This document shows positions 17,526 through 26,473 of a stretch of DNA of 62,053 nucleotides, piece by piece. Numbering within the stretch: position 1 is the stretch's first letter; each line of letters begins with the position of its first letter. Both the position numbers and the translations under genes were made by a program. The stretch is taken from assembly GCA_023417315.1 (NCBI GenBank), contig JAEZFW010000077.1:1-62053 (forward strand). The letters run 5' to 3'. Source of the stretch: Pseudomonadota bacterium. GTDB lineage: Bacteria > Pseudomonadota > Gammaproteobacteria > Steroidobacterales > Steroidobacteraceae. The notes under the pieces were generated by a model. The model was not told where the DNA came from and ran no database searches. It saw only the letters and a program-made list of their open reading frames with translations.

Positions 17526-18536
17526 TCAGAACACCATGTTCAACGCGACCGCGGGGGTCACGGTCGCACTGGTGTTTCGGCCGAGCGCGAACCAGCGCGC
17601 GCCTACGATGAGACCGACTTGGCTGCTCCAGTTGTACTCGATCGCTGGCGCGAGTCCGAAACGCCAAGCGGACCCGAAGTCCTCGTTCACGTCGATAGAC
17701 CCGTTCGTGGCAGGGTCGACGATTGCGCCATGCAAGCGCGTGTTGTCATCGTGCTGATACACGAAATCGAGTGCGAAGACCCAATTCCGCGTGATGCTGT
17801 ACTCCCAAGATGAATTGATCGTAAGCACGTCTCCGGGTTCTGCCGTGCCGCGAAATCCATCGGGCGTACCGTAGACACTCACGTCGCTGACGCTCACGTC
17901 GTCTGAGAATGCATATGCCACATTGAAGCGCGTGCGCATGATTCGGCCATTCGGCATCCACAGAAAGTATTGCGAGTAGAGCGCGAGCGTCGTCGTGTTC
18001 GCGCCGGAGCCGAACCCGTCGCTTGGATGCGATCCGAGCCGATCGTACTTGCCGGTCGGTAGCGTCTGCTGAATCACGACTGACATGGTCGGCACGCGCC
18101 GCCCCTCGCGAAATTGGGAAAGCTTGTACTGAGCTTGTAGCGTGAGGTCGCCGAATTGAACGCTCGAGCTGTCGTTGCCGGCGCTCACGTCATTGAAGCC
18201 AAACGTGGGAATCATCCCGATCGTGAGCTCGTCCGTGAGCCCATACAGCATGTAAGTCAACGAGCCCCAGCTGTCGTTGCGCGAGGCCTCTCGTTCCTCG
18301 CCATCTCGATCGAATCGGCCATACCGAATTACATCGAAGAGATAAGGCTCGATGAGCACACCACCGCGCGGCAAGGTGCCTGCCCCAGCCGCGACGATCG
18401 GACCGGTCCACCACGCATCTTCGAGCGACTGACGTTCGGCGCCTTCGCGCGTGCGCGCATTCGCCTCAGCAGCATACGTAGTCGTCGATGCGACTAGTAA
18501 CGGGATCGCTGACCAGAGAATTGCCTTGATCGCCAT
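17526..18536 (-). CDS. Outer-membrane beta-barrel protein (phenol-degradation MetA-like transporter family)
   Basis: A 336-aa exported protein: the signal peptide ends at TTTYAA-E, then amphipathic beta strands run to a C-terminal aromatic residue (ALNMVF), the classic outer-membrane barrel signal. Motifs such as LTDELTIGMIPTFGFND, TLPTGKYDRLG and GANTTTLALYSQYFLWM resemble the MetA-pathway/transporter family of outer-membrane barrels, whose members have been linked to uptake of aromatic compounds but are mostly uncharacterised. The start is ATG 18536, which follows GGAGCGAGG; a TTG 18 bases upstream is less likely. A structured repeat element sits just 3' of it. Confidence 0.85.
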   Translation of the reverse strand: MAIKAILWSAIPLLVASTTTYAAEANARTREGAERQSLEDAWWTGPIVAAGAGTLPRGGVLIEPYLFDVIRYGRFDRDGEEREASRNDSWGSLTYMLYGLTDELTIGMIPTFGFNDVSAGNDSSSVQFGDLTLQAQYKLSQFREGRRVPTMSVVIQQTLPTGKYDRLGSHPSDGFGSGANTTTLALYSQYFLWMPNGRIMRTRFNVAYAFSDDVSVSDVSVYGTPDGFRGTAEPGDVLTINSSWEYSITRNWVFALDFVYQHDDNTRLHGAIVDPATNGSIDVNEDFGSAWRFGLAPAIEYNWSSQVGLIVGARWFALGRNTSATVTPAVALNMVF

Positions 18537-18728
18537 CCAGCCTCGCTCCGTCAATGCGTGCGCAGAATACTGTCTTGTCTACTGCACGAGCGCTCCGATT
18601 CTTGCGCTGGAGACTATCTCAAGCAAATGCCAGAACCTGACATGGAAGGCAATGGCGATTCAGGCAGTATCGCCAGAGGGTTCGAAGCCCTCCTGAAACA
18701 AAGGGGGAGAGAAGTGCTGACGAAAACA

Positions 18729-18758
18729 GAAAGAAGCCGCCCGGCAGCGGCTTCTTTC
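18729..18758 (-). terminator. Rho-independent terminator of the PEP-CTERM gene
   Basis: A perfect 12-bp stem (gaaagaagccgc with gcggcttctttc) around a 6-base loop, 8 bases after the stop of the minus-strand PEP-CTERM gene. On that strand the 3' side is pyrimidine-rich (CTTCTTTCTGTTTTCG), as expected for intrinsic termination. Confidence 0.85.
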
Positions 18759-18766
18759 ACGATCGA

Positions 18767-19390
18767 TCAGGCTTTACGACGCCGAGACAAACCGACACCC
18801 ATCAGCCCGAGACCCAACAAAGCGAGGGTCCCTGGCTCGGGCACGGATGTACTCGGCCGCGAGAGGATGAAGGACTCGGAACCACCACTGGCGAAACCTT
18901 GCGCGTGCAAGGCCACGCTCAGAGCCCCAGAGTTCAAATTGTTGAGGATGTCCGTAAAACTTGCGTTGAAGAGGAAGGTGACGAACTCTCCCGGGTTAAC
19001 TCCGTTTGGCTGTGCTGGCGCATTCGAGTCCGCACCGATATCCGCGCTGAACCCGATCGAGTTGCCGCCCGGTACATTGCCGGGACTTGCGCCCCACGAG
19101 AAGCTCACTCCGGCACCACTGTCCGTGATGCCGCCTGGCGTCAACGCTGCGGCGGGGCTGAGCCAGTCGAAATAGATATCTGTGATCGATGATCTCGAAG
19201 GACCCGCATTTGAAAATGTGAAACTGACGGACGAACCGCCAGCCTCGAGCACGTCCAGCGCGAATTGATTCTCGCCGATCGCGCAGTCATCCGAACTATT
19301 GTTTGTGATGCATTCGAAACTGAAGGGCACGGCGTGCGCGGACAAGGGTCCCGCTAATAGGCACGCGGCCACCAAAACACTCTTATTCAT
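18767..19390 (-). CDS. PEP-CTERM sorting-domain surface protein
   Basis: A 207-aa exported protein beginning MNKSVLVAACLLAGPLSAHA (signal peptide) and ending with VPEPGTLALLGLGLMGVGLS followed by RRRKA. This is the PEP motif, hydrophobic helix and basic tail recognised by exosortase, which cleaves it and links the protein to the envelope or matrix. The middle is a Gly/Ser/Asn-rich beta-sandwich-like domain with two Cys near the N-terminus (ECITNNSSDDCAIG). The start ATG 19390 has GGGGAG upstream. No exosortase or exopolysaccharide genes are in the window, so the sorting machinery must be elsewhere. A strong terminator follows. Confidence 0.93.
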   Translation of the reverse strand: MNKSVLVAACLLAGPLSAHAVPFSFECITNNSSDDCAIGENQFALDVLEAGGSSVSFTFSNAGPSRSSITDIYFDWLSPAAALTPGGITDSGAGVSFSWGASPGNVPGGNSIGFSADIGADSNAPAQPNGVNPGEFVTFLFNASFTDILNNLNSGALSVALHAQGFASGGSESFILSRPSTSVPEPGTLALLGLGLMGVGLSRRRKA

Positions 19391-19680
19391 ATGCTCCCCG
19401 AAGGTTCTGAGATTTATCAGGGGCGCTCGCCCCAAACTGCCCGCGGGGGGAGAGATTCAAATGGCGTGCCGCCGGTCATCTCACCTGCAGGAACAATAGC
19501 TTACAAAGCCACCGCAGGCTTCGGACTCGTGTTCCGTAAAGTGGCCCGGCACTTTCCGACAGCCGGCTCTTCGGGTTAGCGCTAAAAGGAGTGGGCTTGC
19601 CGTTCCGGCACCTGCATTCAGCATCTGCTTCCACGGTCTGCGCTTTGCCGATCGATGCACGTTGCTAGTATCGTCTGCCG

Positions 19681-20448
19681 ATGAAGATCGTCTCCGCCAC
19701 TCGCTACGTCGCGCCCCTTCGCGAAGGTGGTTCGCTTCCCGCGATCATCGAGGCGGATGACTCAGGGATGTACGTGCTCAAGTTCCGCGGCGCGGGTCAG
19801 GGCCCAAAAGTTCTGGTCGCCGAGCTCATTGCGGGCGAGCTCGCGCGTAGCGCCGGGTTGCCGGTGCCCGAGATCGTATTCATAGACTTGGACTCGGATC
19901 TGGGTCGCACCGAGCCAGACCCCGAGATTCAGGATCTGATCAAAGCGAGCGACGGCCTGAACATCGGCCTCGATTATCTGCCCGGCGCGATCATGTTCGA
20001 TCCGGTGGCGGAGACAGTGGAGCCGCAGCTTGCCTCACGCATCGTGTGGTTCGATGCCTATGTCACGAACATCGATCGCACTGCTCGCAATGCCAACATG
20101 CTGGTTTGGCATCGGCAGTTGACGCTGATCGATCATGGGGCAGCACTTTACTTCCACCATGACTGGGGCGACTACCGTACCCGCAGCGCCGACCCCTTCC
20201 GCCCGATCAAGGATCACGTTCTTCTGTCGTTCGCGACGCAGCTCGACGCTGCACATGACTTCATGAGCACACAGATCGCAGCGCAAGAGATCGAGCGCAT
20301 CGTAGCGCTCGTGCCGGACAGCTGGCTCACGACCGATGCGCATTTCGCTACCGCCGGCGAATATCGCGATGCGTACTGCGAGTACTTGATCATGCGACTC
20401 GAGCACTCGCGCACCTTCGTGGAGGAAGCGAAACGTGCGCGACCCTGA
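19681..20448 (+). CDS. HipA-like kinase family protein
   Basis: A 255-aa protein resembling the short HipA-like kinase domain (HipA_2 type), not full-length HipA. Visible features are YVLKFRGAGQGPKVLVAELI (nucleotide-binding strand with Lys), AGELARSAGLPVPEIVFIDL, a catalytic-loop-like segment (WFDAYVTNIDRTARNANMLV, with D and N residues) and the metal-binding-like TLIDHGAALYFHH (DHG). It overlaps the next gene by 14 bases, so the two are translationally coupled. HipA kinases phosphorylate tRNA synthetases or other targets in toxin-antitoxin systems, but no HipB-like DNA-binding partner is present; a DUF3037 protein is instead. Target and role are unknown. Confidence 0.85.
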   Translation: MKIVSATRYVAPLREGGSLPAIIEADDSGMYVLKFRGAGQGPKVLVAELIAGELARSAGLPVPEIVFIDLDSDLGRTEPDPEIQDLIKASDGLNIGLDYLPGAIMFDPVAETVEPQLASRIVWFDAYVTNIDRTARNANMLVWHRQLTLIDHGAALYFHHDWGDYRTRSADPFRPIKDHVLLSFATQLDAAHDFMSTQIAAQEIERIVALVPDSWLTTDAHFATAGEYRDAYCEYLIMRLEHSRTFVEEAKRARP

Positions 20449-20821
20449 CAACTACGATTACGCAATCATCCGCGTGGTACCACGTGTCGAGCGCGAGGAG
20501 TTCGTCAACGTCGGCGTGATCGTGTCGTGCCCGGCGCGCAACTTCTTGGAGGCACGCTTCACCCTCGATGAAACGCGTCTACGCGCGCTCGATCCGAACA
20601 TCGACATGGAGACGATCCGCGCGCACACGAACAGCATCCGCGCGATCTGCGCGGGCGGCGAAAAGGCGGGGCCGCTCGGCCGGCTTTCGCAGCGCGAGCG
20701 CTTCCACTGGATCGTCGCACCGCGCAGCACGATCATCCAAACATCCGCCGTACACACAGGCAGGTGCGAAGATCCGAGCAAGCTGATCGAGCATCTGCTC
20801 GCCACGATGGTCATTGTGTAG
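20435..20821 (+). CDS. DUF3037 family protein, partner of the HipA-like kinase
   Basis: A 128-aa protein starting at GTG 20435 inside the end of the HipA-like gene. The motifs YDYAIIRVVPRVEREEFVNV, GVIV and the C-terminal TSAVHTGRCEDPSKLIEHLL match DUF3037, a family of unknown function. HipA-like/DUF3037 gene pairs recur in bacterial genomes, which suggests that the proteins act together. There is no DNA-binding domain, so this is not a classical antitoxin-repressor. An inverted repeat that could terminate transcription follows the stop. Confidence 0.87.
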   Translation: MRDPDNYDYAIIRVVPRVEREEFVNVGVIVSCPARNFLEARFTLDETRLRALDPNIDMETIRAHTNSIRAICAGGEKAGPLGRLSQRERFHWIVAPRSTIIQTSAVHTGRCEDPSKLIEHLLATMVIV

Positions 20822-20831
20822 ATTGGGCATC

Positions 20832-20915
20832 GGGTTATCGGGTGTCGGATATCAGCCAGAAGGTTCCTAAGTCGGGCCTCTTGCCAGTACCCCACTACCC
20901 AGCACCCGATAACCC
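20832..20915. repeat. Inverted GGGTTATCGGGTG repeat between convergent genes
   Basis: The 13-base arm gggttatcgggtg (20832-20844) is perfectly complementary to cacccgataaccc (20903-20915). Extra partial units flank it (gggcatc to the left; ccccgataaccctc at 20925-20938 to the right). Like the GGGGATAG array it fills the space between two convergent genes and touches their stops, so it may act as a bidirectional terminator. Confidence 0.8.
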
Positions 20916-20940
20916 AATATCAGTCCCCGATAACCCTCTA

Positions 20941-23250
20941 CTAAAACTCATAGCTCAACGTCGCGAAATATTCGCGCGGGCGCGAGTAGGCGATTTCTGC
21001 GTAACCGCTGCCCGTCGTGAGCGATGAGTTGCCGGCGATCGGATATGTTTCATCCGTCGCGTTGTTCACACCGAATGTCACTCGCCATGCTCCCGCCTTC
21101 GGCGCGATGGCGATGCTTGCGTTCACCGTCGTCTCTGCATCGAGCTGGGCGATCTCCGGCGTGTCGGTCGCATCGAAGAAGGTGGTGTCTTGATAAGACA
21201 CATCCACGCGCGGCGTGATCGCGATCGCTCCCGCGTGCATCGTGTAGTCGGCCCCGATGTGGCCCTGCCACTCCGGCGCAAATGGCAGCACATTACCTTC
21301 GATCAAACCCGGCGGCAGGATCGCGAGCGGAATGTTGTCGAGGCTGTCGATCGTGGCATCGAGATAGCCGATGCTCAGCTCCATCGTGAAATCGACCGTC
21401 GGCGCCCAAGTGGCTTCGAGCTCCGCTCCGTCTATGCTCGCTTTGCCCGCATTGGTGAGAAACGGTGCCACGCCATTCGGCGCCGGGCCGCGGTAGGTCA
21501 CCTGCATGTCCGTGTAGTCGCCCGTGAAGATCGCGCCATTCAGACGCAACGTGTTACCCACGAGGTCGAGCTTGAAGCCGAGCTCGATCGTGTCGGCCTC
21601 TTCGGGTTTGAACGGGTGCAATGCAGCTTGCTGCTCGGCGGTGAGAACGGCATTGAAGTGACTGTTCCAACCGCCCCCTTTGAACCCTTCCGCGTAGCTC
21701 AAGTAGGTCATCGCATTCTCGGTCCAGCGCATCGCGAGCGACGCTGACGGTGTGAAGGCGGAGAAACTGTCTTCATACCATTGCACGGGCACCTGCTTGA
21801 TCGTCGGCGTGGCGAAATCGAACTGATCTGGATAGGACCGCTTGGTCTCTTCCGTGTAGCGCGCACCAGCGGTGAAGCTCAAGCGCTCGGTCACATCGTA
21901 TGTCCACTGCGTGAAGGCAGCCCAACTATCGTTCTCGACTTTGTTGTTGTCGCTGTCGCGCTGGATTCCCGGTGGCGGCGGATTGAGGAAGACCGTCACG
22001 ATATCGTCGGACTCTTGATCGAAGTAGTACAACCCGAGCACGCCTCTGAGGGGCTCGCTCTGATACGTGAGCTGAACCTCTTGGCTCCATTGCGAGCCTT
22101 CGACGTCGTAGTCGGTATGCAGAATCGTGAGCGGCGTGTTGTCGGCATCGCGCCGACCGACCCATTCGATTCCTCTATATGAGCTGATGGATCTGAATTC
22201 GAGCGAGTCGGATAAACCGAACGTCAGATGCAAAGACGTGCCCCAGTTGTCGAGCTCGCTCGACAACGGATGCGTGCCGTTGTTGCTGTAGGGACCACGG
22301 GACTGAAGATCGTTTGCGCAGCGGTCATCCTGGATCATCGGCACCGCCGGTTGATCGGGCAGACCGGGTGGTGGAACCGCACCATCGCTCAATCCTGGAC
22401 ATCCGGCTTCCAAGCTCGACGTGCGCGGGAACGCTGCGGTTTCCGTCATCGCTGCGAAGACGAGTGGCGTTCCGTTCTCATCGGAGGAGGTGTAGTCGAG
22501 CGATAAGCGCGCAGTGATGCTGTCGCTCGGCGTCCAGACGAGTTTCGCCTGACCCGTGTACGTGTTCGTGTCTCCAAGATCTTGCCCGTCCGTTTGGCGT
22601 GTCACATAGCCATCCTGCTGACGGATGCCGAATGACACTCGGGACTTCAAGGTGTCGGACAGCGGCAGATCCAAGGCTCCAAAGCCGTCGATGAGATTGT
22701 CCGATCCGAAGGTCGCGCGCGCAGTGCCGCCGAAATCCTCTCCCGGATCGGTCGTCGAGATCAGGATTGCTCCTCCAATGGTGTTGCGGCCGAACAGCGT
22801 TCCTTGCGGCCCGCGCAGAACTTGCAGGGAATAGAAATCGCGAAGGCCCATCGAGCCGCCCACTGCGGAGCCGATATACACATCGTCGATGTACAAACCC
22901 ACGCCGGGGTCGACGGTCGAAGTGGGATCCGTTTGCCCGATACCGCGAATGAAGACCTGGGACGAGGAGTTGTTGCCCGCGAGCGGAGCGTTGTCGGCGA
23001 ATTGCAAGTTGGGCACCACTTGATCCAGCCGGTCTGTTCGGAAGATCTGGCGATCGTCGAGCGCGGCGCCTGTGAAGACCGTGACCGCGATGGGAGCCTC
23101 TTGCAAGTTCTCGGCGAAGCGGCGTGCGGTCACGGTAATCTCTTCGAGTGTGCCGACCGGGACGGTCTCCTCAGCGAGGGCAGATCCCATCACGCCGACG
23201 CAGGCAAGCAGCGTCCGGCGCCGCAGACGCAGATCGTGTTTCGCACGCAT
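20941..23250 (-). CDS. TonB-dependent outer-membrane receptor
   Basis: A 769-aa receptor. The short signal region (RRRTLLACVGVMGSALAEE) is followed by a TonB-box-like EEITVTARR, a plug domain (residues about 45-170: APIAVTVFTGAAL, SSQVFIRGIGQTDP, QVLRGPQGTLFGRNTIGGAI) and a 22-strand-type barrel ending REYFATLSYEF. It would import a large or scarce substrate across the outer membrane using TonB energy. The plug pattern is that of the large receptor class in Sphingomonads, Caulobacter and Steroidobacter-like organisms, often for plant or aromatic compounds rather than siderophores; no substrate can be assigned from context. Confidence 0.94.
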   Translation of the reverse strand: MRAKHDLRLRRRTLLACVGVMGSALAEETVPVGTLEEITVTARRFAENLQEAPIAVTVFTGAALDDRQIFRTDRLDQVVPNLQFADNAPLAGNNSSSQVFIRGIGQTDPTSTVDPGVGLYIDDVYIGSAVGGSMGLRDFYSLQVLRGPQGTLFGRNTIGGAILISTTDPGEDFGGTARATFGSDNLIDGFGALDLPLSDTLKSRVSFGIRQQDGYVTRQTDGQDLGDTNTYTGQAKLVWTPSDSITARLSLDYTSSDENGTPLVFAAMTETAAFPRTSSLEAGCPGLSDGAVPPPGLPDQPAVPMIQDDRCANDLQSRGPYSNNGTHPLSSELDNWGTSLHLTFGLSDSLEFRSISSYRGIEWVGRRDADNTPLTILHTDYDVEGSQWSQEVQLTYQSEPLRGVLGLYYFDQESDDIVTVFLNPPPPGIQRDSDNNKVENDSWAAFTQWTYDVTERLSFTAGARYTEETKRSYPDQFDFATPTIKQVPVQWYEDSFSAFTPSASLAMRWTENAMTYLSYAEGFKGGGWNSHFNAVLTAEQQAALHPFKPEEADTIELGFKLDLVGNTLRLNGAIFTGDYTDMQVTYRGPAPNGVAPFLTNAGKASIDGAELEATWAPTVDFTMELSIGYLDATIDSLDNIPLAILPPGLIEGNVLPFAPEWQGHIGADYTMHAGAIAITPRVDVSYQDTTFFDATDTPEIAQLDAETTVNASIAIAPKAGAWRVTFGVNNATDETYPIAGNSSLTTGSGYAEIAYSRPREYFATLSYEF

Positions 23251-23562
23251 ACCGATTCTCCCCGTAGATGATTATTCGTCGAGGACATGCGGCCACGTCG
23301 CACTTGCGACCTTGGCTGTCAACTGCGATCAGCTCGTATCGATGCCACTTTCCGGCGGTCGCTCAGAACGCGACGTTGATGAGACGTGCATAGCTGTGTG
23401 CAAGGTCATCGGGATCGAGGTGAGCTGACGCGATCGCCATGATCGCAGCCTGCCAGAGCTCAGAGCATCTGCGACCCAGCACTTACCGCAAGTGCGTGCG
23501 CGACAGATGCGGCGGTGCACTCAGATTCGAGCGACCGTCCCGTTGAACGGCATGAGACCGCG
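23251..23562. other. Intergenic region upstream of the TonB receptor
   Basis: About 310 bp between the 5' end of the TonB-receptor gene and the 3' end of the RecQ gene. It should hold the receptor promoter; the AT-rich stretch around 23262-23280 (gatgattattcgtcg) is the only candidate. No coding frame, repeat or RNA gene is evident. Confidence 0.5.
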
Positions 23563-25230
23563 TCAGACCGGGCGCAATCGCGACGCGAGGATTCGCTTCT
23601 CACCGTGCCGCACGAAGCTCACGATGACTTGATCCTCTTCCGCACGGATGACCTCGCCACTGCCGAACTTGGAATGCCTAACCCGTCTGCCCACGGTGAA
23701 CTGCGGTGCTGAATCTTCAGTGCGCGACTGAGTTTGCGTGGGCTGCACGACAATCGGCGCGTGTGCCGGTTGCGCACAGTTGTCACAGTGGTGGCACGCC
23801 TCTCCGGCCGGCTCGCCGAAGTACTCGCGCAGGAACTGCATCCGACACATGCCCGATTCTGCAAAAGCGACCATGGTCTGCAGACGCTCTCGTTCCGCCT
23901 GCTGTTTCGCCTCGAAGCCCGCTAAGAAGGCCTCGAGATCTCGACCTTTCAACTCGCGCCCGAGCTCGAACGCACGGCCCTGCCGCTCGACGACCTCGAT
24001 CTCCTCGAGCGCATTGAGGAGCACGCTCACTCGGCGCGCGTTCAATCCACTGCATTTTGCGAGCGATTGCACCGTCACTTGCGCCTCATCGCGCCTCAAC
24101 TGCTCGAGCGCTCTCAACACCGTGGCGGCATCTCGCTGTCGAGGTGTCTTGCCGCCGAGGAAGAAGCTGCGAATGCGTTTGTCTTCGATTCGATAGAACA
24201 GGATGCATTGCGCGGGATTCCCGTCGCGGCCCGCGCGACCGGCCTCTTGGTAGTAGCTCTCTACCGAGCCCGGCACATGCCAATGCACGACGAAACGGAT
24301 ATCCCGCTTGTCGATTCCCATCCCAAATGCATTGGTCGCGATCATGAGCCGAGTCTCACCCGACATGAATCGCTCTTGAGCGCGCGCGCGATCCTTCTTC
24401 GACATTCGCCCGTGATAGCGCTCAACCTCGATGCCTCGATCGACGAGCCAAGCGTGGAGCTCGTTCACTCGGCGCACGGTTGCCGCGTAGACGATGCCGC
24501 TGCCAGACTCGGATGCGAGTAGGTCGAGGAGCGCACGCTCTTTTTCCGTTCGATTGACCGTGCGGTGCACTTGGAAGTGCAGATTGGGACGTTCGATTCC
24601 AGTTTGCACGACCACAGGACTCGACATGTCGAGCCGGCTCGCAATGTCATCGATGAGCTCGGGCGGCGCGGTAGCCGTCAGCGCCAGAATGGGCGGACGG
24701 CCCATGGCCTCGATAGCATGTCGCAGCTCGAGGTACGCAGGCCGGAAGTCATGACCCCACTGCGAAATGCAATGCGCCTCATCCACGACGAACAGCGCGA
24801 CATCACGCTCGGTTAACGGCTGCAAGTGCTCGGGATTCTGCAATCGCTCGGGCGTCACGAGCACGATGTCGTGGGCCCCCTCGATGATCTCTTCTTCTTG
24901 CTCCCGCTGCTCCGCCCGCGCGATGGTCGAGTCCAATCGGGCCGCTTCGATTTCCGCATCGTCGAGCCGCTCGAGCTGATCCTGCATTAACGCAATGAGC
25001 GGGGAGACCACGACGACCGCACCGCGAAGAAAAAGCGATGGCAATTGAAAGCATAGAGACTTGCCCGCGCCCGTCGGCAAGATGCCGATGGCATCGCGAC
25101 CGGCGAGCACGGCTTCGATGAGCTCGCGCTGGCCCGGTCGGAATCGTCGGATGTTGAAGCGCTCTACAGCGAGCTTGCGGATCTCGGACCACGGAACTCG
25201 CTCGCCCGGTTCGTAGTCGCCTTCTGCCAT
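23563..25230 (-). CDS. recQ: RecQ-family ATP-dependent DNA helicase with a PcrA-type C-terminal domain
   Basis: A 555-aa 3'-5' DNA helicase used in recombination and replication repair. Motifs are Walker A LPTGAGKSLCFQL (near residue 52), DEAH at 150-153 within VVDEAHCISQWGHDFRP, TATAP, NAFGMGIDKRDIRFVVHW and the QEAGRAGRDG motif VI. The RecQ zinc site follows (CRMQFLREYFGE...CHHCDNC). In place of an HRDC domain the last 48 residues (about 508-555: FTVGRRVRHSKFGSGEVIRA...ASRLRPV) look like the Tudor/SH3-like tail of UvrD/PcrA helicases, which binds RNA polymerase there. The winged-helix part is short. The start at 25230 gives a complete N-terminus. Confidence 0.93.
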   Translation of the reverse strand: MAEGDYEPGERVPWSEIRKLAVERFNIRRFRPGQRELIEAVLAGRDAIGILPTGAGKSLCFQLPSLFLRGAVVVVSPLIALMQDQLERLDDAEIEAARLDSTIARAEQREQEEEIIEGAHDIVLVTPERLQNPEHLQPLTERDVALFVVDEAHCISQWGHDFRPAYLELRHAIEAMGRPPILALTATAPPELIDDIASRLDMSSPVVVQTGIERPNLHFQVHRTVNRTEKERALLDLLASESGSGIVYAATVRRVNELHAWLVDRGIEVERYHGRMSKKDRARAQERFMSGETRLMIATNAFGMGIDKRDIRFVVHWHVPGSVESYYQEAGRAGRDGNPAQCILFYRIEDKRIRSFFLGGKTPRQRDAATVLRALEQLRRDEAQVTVQSLAKCSGLNARRVSVLLNALEEIEVVERQGRAFELGRELKGRDLEAFLAGFEAKQQAERERLQTMVAFAESGMCRMQFLREYFGEPAGEACHHCDNCAQPAHAPIVVQPTQTQSRTEDSAPQFTVGRRVRHSKFGSGEVIRAEEDQVIVSFVRHGEKRILASRLRPV

Positions 25231-25396
25231 CAGCGTATCGTCCGCAGCACGAGGCGTGTCATCGAGGGACAGAGCTTGGGAGAACCAGAATCGATACTAA
25301 GCCGGGGGCAGTTCGCATCATCCATGAACATCACAACGGACCGCGCCTCGAGCGTGTTCCGAGGGCGCTCGCACGCTGCGGCGCGCGATCGCTCCT

Positions 25397-26215
25397 TCAA
25401 TCCGGCAGTAGGCCCGCGACAAAGTCCGCGAATGCTTCCACGCCGGGAGCACAATGCTCACGCTGTTCGAGCCAAACAGCGTGTCGTGGTGTGCTCCAAT
25501 CCGGCAGTAGTGGCGTGATCAGACCTGCTGCAATCTCAGCTTCGGCCGCGAGCGCGGGCACTAAGATGATCCCACCCCCGCGCACAGCGGTCGCGACCGC
25601 CCCGCGAGCTTCGCTGAACGCGAGCGCCGATGCTGGCACGATCTTGACCTCGGTCTCGCCTTGATAGAACGACCATGCGCGTGGCTGCTGACCTTCAGCG
25701 AAAATGCCGATGCATTGCTGAGCATCCAGATCCGAAGGAGTGGTGGGCTGGCCGTGTACATTGAGAAACTCCTCCGACGCGCACAGCACTTCAGGAATGA
25801 TCGCGAGCTGTCGCCCACGCGATGATCCATTCGCAGCCAGTGGACCCGTCCGAATCGCGGCATCGCATCGAGCCAGTTCAGTGGAGTCGTCCACGATCAG
25901 AAGATGCACGCGCACATCTTCATGCTGCTCGCGAAAGCGTGGCAAGGCCGGTGCGATCAAGGAATGGGCGATGATTGCGGGCACACTCACGCGCAGATAG
26001 GAGGCACGTCGTTTCGCTTCGATTCGACTCACCTGCTCGTCGGAGCCAACCCGATTTGCCATCCCAGATGCCCCGCGAGACACGCAGGCGTCGAACCGCT
26101 CATCGCAAACATCGAGGCCGCAGTCCGGTCCCTGTCCAATCAACCCGGCGAAACGCCGACACGCGGCACGTGATCGTATTGGGTGCATTGCTTGCTTCAC
26201 ATCGAACCCCGGCAT
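25397..26215 (-). pseudogene. LysR-type regulator lacking its DNA-binding domain
   Basis: The last 200 or so residues are a typical LysR effector domain: RASYLRVSVPAIIAHSLIAP, ALPRFREQHEDVRVHLLIVD, the ARCDAAIRTGPL segment, ECxxSEEFL-like (EVLCASEEFLNVHG) and AVRGGGIILVPALAAEAEIA. The winged-helix N-terminus (FxxVxExGSFTxAA type) that should precede it is absent; the frame upstream instead reads Cys/Arg-rich sequence with no family character. Nor do the other minus-strand frames in 26216-26420 show a convincing helix-turn-helix. I therefore read it as a gene that has lost its 5' end. An intact gene with a very diverged N-terminus is the less likely alternative. Confidence 0.65.
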
Positions 26216-26473
26216 TGTCTACGGACGTAAGACGAACGAGCTGCCCGCGCTGTGACCGGCATCTCGGCACGCTGCAAATGTGCCAGCAGCGCCTCGAGAG
26301 GAACACTCCGAATCCTGCTCGCTTCTTGCCTAAAGCTCTGAGCGTGCTGCGAGCGCAGAGCGTACAGGTGGAAGTGCGCTGGAGGAGAGTGACAAGTGTG
26401 GCGGGATTCGAGCACCCCGGACGTCCTTCTTTCTTCTTATTTTCTCACCCGATCGCGCGGCGGGCACCGAGGG

